This document shows positions 55,832-61,600 of a stretch of DNA of 64,000 bases, piece by piece. Each line of letters starts with the position of its first letter. The first letter of the stretch is position 1. Where the stretch lies: contig NZ_JARWOV010000105.1 of NCBI RefSeq assembly GCF_029868855.1, positions 1 through 64,000 on the forward strand. Direction: 5' to 3'. Under the pieces are notes generated by a model that saw only the letters and a list, made by a program, of their open reading frames with translations, was not told the DNA's origin and searched no databases. The translations under genes and the position numbers were made by a program. Source of the stretch: Nocardia carnea (GTDB lineage Bacteria; Actinomycetota; Actinomycetes; Mycobacteriales; Mycobacteriaceae).

Positions 55832-55857
55832 CATTACCCGAATACAGAGGAGGAACG

Positions 55858-56226
55858 ATGGGTAGTACCCCGATTCAGCCGAGGCCGCTAACCGACCTCG
55901 AGACCGCGGTCATAACGAAGATGTTGTCCTCGGGCCGACATGGTTCAGCCGAATACCTTGCGCAAATACCAGATTCGCAGGTTGTATCCACGTGGGGTGT
56001 CGGATCACCCAGTGTTGATATAGAGGTACGCCCGGGTCCCGCCCAGGCGGGCGGTGTGACAGACGGGATCGTCGCGAACGGAACTGTTACCGACCCGGCG
56101 GGAAAGCCGATCGGCGAGATCATTCTGTGGGTCGAAGCTGGACGACTGAGCGGGATCGAATACGCGTGGTACACCGACGAACGGCCTACTCAGCTACCAG
56201 AGCCTGACCAAATCGACCTCTTGTAG
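55858..56226 (+). CDS. Immunity-type protein for the 54551 toxin
   Basis: A 122-aa acidic protein: LTDLETAVITKMLSSGRHGSAEYLAQIPDSQVVSTWGVGSPSVDIEV, then GKPIGEIILWVEAGRLSGIEYAWYTDERPTQLPEPD. I recognise this pattern from actinobacterial proteins coded directly after polymorphic toxins; it has no enzymatic motif. ATG 55858 has a strong GAGGAGGA. The partner assignment is from position. Confidence 0.72.
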   Translation: MGSTPIQPRPLTDLETAVITKMLSSGRHGSAEYLAQIPDSQVVSTWGVGSPSVDIEVRPGPAQAGGVTDGIVANGTVTDPAGKPIGEIILWVEAGRLSGIEYAWYTDERPTQLPEPDQIDLL

Positions 56227-57009
56227 TTCGTCGCCGACCTGTTGCCGATTCGGTGGTGCTTGGTTAGTCATGAAGCCGAAACCGCGGTTGCGTCCGGCAG
56301 AGTGGTACACAAGGCCGGGCTTGTTGGACCGGGCATGCATGATCACCGCCGGCGAGACGGCTTCCAACCGATCCCCATGTACAGGTGAGCCACCGCAGCT
56401 AGCGCCTCTTGAGTGCGGCGGGATACATGGCTCATGCCTGTCATATGCATCTGTCAGTAGTAGTTCACCGAAACCGTCGCCTCCGCGGAAGTGGTGAAGA
56501 GATTCCCCGTCTGCTGCATCAAGGGATGCGTCGTGGCCTTCGGCCTGCCCTCCGCAGTGAGATATTCCCGATTGAACCACACCCGCTCCACCTCCCCAAC
56601 CGTGATGCCATGGTCACCGTTCAGATCGATTCGTGCCACCACCCGACAACTCAACGACCCGATCCCGGAGGGCGCAACTGGCCCGTAAGGCGAGGCATTG
56701 TGAACGCCGGAACAAGCCATGAACCATCCTCGTCCGATGGCATCGCCCCGGGCACTCTCCGGGGTTGCCGGCCGAACGGGACAACTGCGTGGCCCGTCGT
56801 CGCCATCGCTTGCGCAGTTGTCCGATTCCGCCACAGCCTGTTTCGGCTCGCCTCAGATTTGTCCGTTGCGGGGTACTCGGGACCGGTTCGCCGATCGAAT
56901 CGGATTTCTGTCGACCCGATTCCGCGATGCGCGACGAGACCGGGCAGTTTCGGGAGGTCCTGGCAACCAAGAGCGCAATACCGCGGTCGAACACGGTGAT
57001 TCCGAGGAC
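56227..57009. other. Interval of decayed or unassigned sequence
   Basis: The 783 bp between the plus-strand immunity gene and the minus-strand gene ending at 57010 contain only short, mutually overlapping frames. The best is listed separately (56454-56720). Around 56330-56375 a 40-bp stretch (core TGCATGATCACC and GCGAGACGG) resembles 53551-53590. It probably holds remnants of toxin or immunity genes. Confidence 0.45.
56454..56720 (-). CDS. Possible small or fragmentary protein
   Basis: An 88-codon frame from ATG 56720. Its C-terminal 60 residues read like a genuine protein (RVVARIDLNGDHGITVGEVERVWFN, then HPLMQQTGNLFTTSAEATVSVNYY), with the DLNGDHGIT segment resembling a short Asp-rich loop. 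No ribosome site is obvious and the N-terminal part is poor, so it may be a 3' remnant. The family is not recognised. Confidence 0.35.
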   Translation of the reverse strand: MACSGVHNASPYGPVAPSGIGSLSCRVVARIDLNGDHGITVGEVERVWFNREYLTAEGRPKATTHPLMQQTGNLFTTSAEATVSVNYY

Positions 57010-57699
57010 TCACATACTCCTCGGGCGACCGGGTTCCGGTGGTACATCGAATACGATGCCCCGTTCCTCGTCCGCCTTGATCTGCGCGTCGACTTCTTTG
57101 AGTTCGTTCCACAGCGAGAGGATCATGGAGCCCCACAAACCCATGCTCGGTGCGCCCCCGGGGTTGAAATGTATGACACTGTTCTCGATGGGGCAGATGT
57201 AGTCCAGAATGTACATTCCGGTCAGCGATATTCGAAGAAAGGGGTTGGTGTCTGCGGGTAGGAACTGTGCCGATGTGTATACCTCGAGCACTCTTTCTTC
57301 GCCCTCGTATTTCAGAGGCGCCTTATCAGGCATATCTTCGAGCGCGACTGCCAATAATTCCGCGCCGGAAAGTCCCCGCACGAAGTCGCCGGCACGGCAG
57401 TACCCCTTCATGGTTCGCCAGAATATCAATTCGAATTCGTTTGCGAATTTCATTCCCGCTGTACTCGGGACAGGAATGAATCCGTCGTTCATCCAGTATT
57501 CTTCGCTCACATTGCCTGCGTCATCGGCTTTCCGTCCGGACATAACGTTCTCCGGAAAGATCGGTCCGTCGCGACTGACCGCGGGATCCACGTAGTAGAA
57601 CCACTTCCCGGGGCTCCTGCGTGCGGTTGCCCGATCGTTCTCCGATATCGGTGGAAGTGCGGGCCTTCCGAGCCGATTGAATATGCGAACGTCGGTCAT
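57010..57699 (-). CDS. Hypothetical protein, candidate immunity gene C
   Basis: A 229-aa soluble, acidic protein (DVRIFNRLGRPALPPISENDRATARRSPGKWFYYVDPAVSRDG; GYCRAGDFVRGLSGAELLAVALEDMPDKAP; LWNELKEVDAQIKADEERG). No signal, membrane segment or known catalytic motif. ATG 57699 has GGAGGGG upstream. It is the third small gene downstream of the giant toxin on the same strand, a place where immunity proteins accumulate. Function by position only. Confidence 0.6.
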   Translation of the reverse strand: MTDVRIFNRLGRPALPPISENDRATARRSPGKWFYYVDPAVSRDGPIFPENVMSGRKADDAGNVSEEYWMNDGFIPVPSTAGMKFANEFELIFWRTMKGYCRAGDFVRGLSGAELLAVALEDMPDKAPLKYEGEERVLEVYTSAQFLPADTNPFLRISLTGMYILDYICPIENSVIHFNPGGAPSMGLWGSMILSLWNELKEVDAQIKADEERGIVFDVPPEPGRPRSM

Positions 57700-57763
57700 G
57701 AAAACCCCTCCGGATCAATGGGTTGTACTGTGGTCGGGTTATGGGTTGAGTGGGGTGTCGGGT

Positions 57764-58357
57764 CTAGTGGTCGAAACTGCCCCGGTCGGGCCATACCCCC
57801 CGGTTGACGAGGCGGTACTGCATGATCCACGCCGCCACCTGTTCCGGTATCCGGTCGCCGGGCAGGAATTCCCGGGGCTGGACGTCGTGGGTCTGCTTGT
57901 TGATCTCCAGGGGGAATATGCTGCCGGCCAGGTACGGGTTGTCGAAGCTCACCGAGTACCCGACTATCAGGGCGTCCTCCCATTCCTTCTGGAGATGCAC
58001 CTGGGGGACGCGATGGTGAGTTCGGGGTGGTTCCGGGATCCATGCCGGGGGCGGCGGGGGCTGCCTGGGGTAGATCTGTACGGCCTCGGGTCGGCTGCCC
58101 GCCTCCTTGGAGGTGTGGAAGCTGCTGGTGATCATTCCGACCGACCAGCTCGGATACTCGTAGATCGCTCCGATCTCCGCGTCGACCACCAGTTTCGGCA
58201 TCCCGATGTCCTGCTGGGCCGAGATTTCGTGCTGGGTCGGTATCGGGGAGCACACCCACCCGTGATCGATCTGGTAGATCCGGTACTCCCGGTCGGGTTC
58301 GAGGATCTGTGCCAGATGGGTTTTCACCTGTTCCTCGGTCTGGAACTGTGCCGGCAT
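57764..58357 (-). CDS. YrhB/Imm35-like immunity protein (candidate partner of the papain-like toxin)
   Basis: A 197-aa protein. After MPAQFQTEEQVKTHLAQ comes an Imm35/YrhB-like pattern: REYRIYQIDHGWVCSP, then DIGMPKLVVDAEIGAIYEYPSW; a Pro-rich linker and a second small region follow. From memory, Imm35 proteins protect against papain-like toxins. The ATG at 58357 has TAGGAG upstream. Its first 20 or so codons, including the ribosome site, are duplicated out of frame inside the toxin gene (see repeat entries), which ties the two genes historically. Confidence 0.65.
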   Translation of the reverse strand: MPAQFQTEEQVKTHLAQILEPDREYRIYQIDHGWVCSPIPTQHEISAQQDIGMPKLVVDAEIGAIYEYPSWSVGMITSSFHTSKEAGSRPEAVQIYPRQPPPPPAWIPEPPRTHHRVPQVHLQKEWEDALIVGYSVSFDNPYLAGSIFPLEINKQTHDVQPREFLPGDRIPEQVAAWIMQYRLVNRGVWPDRGSFDH

Positions 58358-58372
58358 CGGGTGCTCCTATCG
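58291..58372 (-). repeat. Immunity-gene start, intact copy
   Basis: This stretch holds the ribosome site, ATG and first 20 codons of the 57764-58357 gene. The core 58325-58372 matches 59215-59262 at 42 of 48 bases; similarity continues with a 3-bp indel to about 58291. Both copies preserve CGATAGG...ATGCCGGCAC. Confidence 0.85.
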
Positions 58373-58431
58373 CTGATACGAACTCGATTTTTGGACCGGA
58401 TACCAGGATCGCATTCCGGACTTCAGATCTT

Positions 58432-58686
58432 TCACGTCGGTTTGGTTGACGGATCGGCAGGGGGCGTACGCTGGCGGTAGCGTGTGCACCCGTTACCGCA
58501 TTCAACCTCGAGTACGCCGAATTCACGAAGGTCGGTTACCCGCAGCACTGCTTTGCATTTGTAACAGGTCGCACTTACTTCTTCGCTCGCGTCGTACTGG
58601 TGGATGGCCAGCACGACGGCAGGCATCTCGGGATGCTTCTTGCGGATGAAGTCGGGGACCTCTGGTGGCCCTTCCCCCGTGCTCAT
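58432..58686 (-). CDS. Small cysteine-pair protein, candidate immunity gene A
   Basis: An 84-aa protein from ATG 58686, which begins one base after the toxin stop (GAGAGGGCG upstream). Residues DFIRKKHPEMPAVVLAIHQYDASEEVSATCYKCKAVLRVTDLREFGVLEVECGNGCTRYRQR carry two Cys pairs (CYKC, CGNGC) that could form a zinc ribbon. Immediate placement after the C-terminal toxin domain makes it the best candidate immunity protein for that domain. An earlier ATG at 58707 overlaps the toxin. Confidence 0.65.
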   Translation of the reverse strand: MSTGEGPPEVPDFIRKKHPEMPAVVLAIHQYDASEEVSATCYKCKAVLRVTDLREFGVLEVECGNGCTRYRQRTPPADPSTKPT

Positions 58687-58687
58687 A

Positions 58688-61600
58688 TCAGTATCGCCCT
58701 CTCTCACGCATAATTCTTATCTCCTCTTCTATCTCAGCGACCTCCTCGGTCGTGATGCACCATGTACTCCGGTTCTCCAAGATTATTTCCCGTGCTCGGA
58801 TTTCGTTGTCCAGGACCGATCCCCCATCGGCCCCCGTAGAGACCTGGCCGGCGGCGGCCTGGCGGGTGTGTATCCATTCTTCACGTAGAACCCGTACGTT
58901 CGAGGCGTGCTCGCGCCGGACCATGATCAGGTCCTCGCCGAGGCTTACCGCATGCACCTGATCGGCTTCGATGCCCTGCATCCGGGCGCAGAAGTCGAGG
59001 TAGGCGTGAGCTTCCTCATCGGATCGGACCTCGACGCCGTCGCGTTCCAGATCCGCCAGGACACGTTCGAGCGCTTGCTGTCGTTCAGACGCCGTCCCTG
59101 GATCCTGCCCTGGCGGCGGGGGATCGCTGCTCCGTCCGCCTTCTGCGGATATCGGTGGTCTGGGGTCTCCGGGAAGCACCCCTGGTCGGGCCGGGCCTGG
59201 TCCAGGTGGGCTTCCACCTGTGCTCCGGTCTGGAACGGTGCCGGCATAGGGTGCGCCTATCGGGGAGGGAATCAGGTTGAACCATAGGCCGGCCGAGTCG
59301 GCGATCAGGTCCTGCGGCGGGCCTTCGGCCAGGCGGTTGCCCTGGGGGTCCACCCATACCGGGCCGTCGGCGCCGAGCGGGTAGACGATGGCGACGGCGT
59401 GGTTGCCGTCGGTGACAGGCCGGCCGTCGGGGCTGTACTGGAATTCTCTGGTGGCGGGGTCACGGGCATGCCATTGGTTGACGACGAACGCCGCGGCACC
59501 CGGCCCCAGGCGGGCGACTTGATCGTGCAGGCCGCGGAATTGCTCGTTGATGGTGCTGCCGAGGTCGAATCCGGACCGCAGGTCCTGGCCGAGCCAGGCT
59601 GCCGCGCGCCGCAGGCTGTCGGCCTCGCCGGCCGTCACCCGCCCGTGCGCATCGGGTTGCTCGGCTCGCCAGCACGGCGCGGCAACCAGGGGCCGGCCGA
59701 AGAACGACGAGAGGAGAGCCATGCAGCTTTCGACGCAATTGTTGTTGCGGCCGGGAACGCTGGTACCGCCGTCGTTGATCCGCGAGAAGTAGGGATTTGT
59801 TCGTGGGTCGGCGAACATCTGGAAGTGGTCGCCGATGCGCAGGGCGTCCTCGACGGCGGCCTGGTATTCCGGGCGTTCGACAGGCCGGAGGTATCCATCC
59901 GCGAAGACTCGGCCCTGGGAAGGGTCGGCGAAGGGGGCGCGGGTATTCGCGGTGGCGATATCGTTGCCGATCACGCGGAGGTCCGCGGTGTTCAGGCCGG
60001 GATCCCCTGGTCGGCTCGGGCCGATTCCCAACTGGTCGCGCACGAAGCCGGCGAGAGTGCCGGGATCCGCGTGATGCGGATTCCAGATGCTCGGCCCGTT
60101 CTGCCGGGGATCGACGGAAACCCGGATATTCGCGGCTGCCGGATCGCTGGTGTAGACGATATCGAGCAGGATCCGTTCGCCGCCCGGAAGTTCGTGGCCG
60201 CGGTTGAAGGCGCTGTCGACGGTTGTCTGAACGGATTCCATCACCCGGTGCACATCCGCGCGGGGCACATCCGGAGGCGCGCTCACATGGACCGCGATCG
60301 TGGCGACGGTGATCCGCTGGGGCGGATTCCCCGGGACATCGACATGCCGGACGCTGTACGCGGGCCCGGACCGTGGACGTGCCGCCGGTGCGACCGGTGT
60401 TACGCGTCCCTCGACCGGCGGGAGCCGACGGCAATCTTCGCGGAAAACACGCGTGGGGTTCGGTGGGTTCTGCGGGTGGGTACCGGGGGGAGCGGGGGAA
60501 GCCGGCGTGTCGGTGCGTCGGCCGTCGCCGACAGGGCTTCGACCGCCTTGCGGACGGGCTGGGCCGGCCGTCTGCGGTCGGTCGGCCCGGGCCGGTGAAT
60601 TACCCTCCGGCGCACGGTGGCCGGGGTGGGGCGCGATACCTTCCGACGCGCGGTGGGGGGCCGCGACCGAGGCATTCCCATGAGGACTCGCGACCCCGCC
60701 GTTGCCTGGTTGTACAGCCGGGGTTCCCGGGGTCGGTGTGCGAAGCCCTGGACTCGCCTCCGTCGACCGGGCTGCGGGAGCATTCGGCGGGGCGTGATGA
60801 TCGGGGTGAGTCCTGGTGTCGCCGCGCGGCGCCGGTGGCTGTGCTGAACCGTTTTCCGGGGCGTGCGGAACAGGGGCGGGCGGCACGCTTTCCGGTGCCC
60901 GGGCCGGGCCTGAGTTCGTAGCGTTATCTGTCCGTGCAGCGGGGAATTCCGGTATGCCCGTATTCGTGGCGGGCGCCTGGTGCAGTGCCGGAGCCGGCTG
61001 CCCTTGGGGGAATCGGTGAGCTCGAAGATCGGTGTCGGTGCGGCCGACGGAGTCCCGCTGCGCCGGCTCGGGCGTCGCTCGGGATTGTGGCGGGAGCGCA
61101 GGGTCGCTCTCCGCGTAGTCCCTGCCGAGGAGGTTCGCGATGTCGGCCGGGTCCCAGATGGGGTCACCGGGGAGGGGGTCGGTGGCGAAGCGGGGTCGAG
61201 GTTGTTCGTTGTTGCTGTCGGGCGCTCGGTAAGGGGTCGAGGGTGGTTCGTTTTCCGGTGCCCGGCCCGGATCGGGGTCCGGGGTCGGAGCCGGCTGTGG
61301 TGGTGCGGGCGCGGGGTTCGTCGGCGGCGCGGAGGAATTCTCCGGTGAGGTGAAATTCGGGTGATCGCTGTATCGGAAATCGGGGTTGTAGATGGGTGGT
61401 AGTACCCGCGCGCTGACTATCTGGTTCCAGTTATCGGGGTCGAACACGATTTCGCGTGTCCATACGCGATAGATCACGTCGGAGGAAAGTCCGCCCGGTG
61501 CGAGAACTTCCGCTTCCCGATGCCCGCTGGGATGGCCGGTGTCGCGATGTGAGGACTCCACGTCGACCCCGAAGGGATGGTATGCCTCGTACATGTAGCG

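Noticed and set aside
60400..61350. Plus-strand frames over the toxin linker region
   Set aside because: They are antisense to Pro/Ser/Thr-rich low-complexity coding sequence, which opens long frames by chance.
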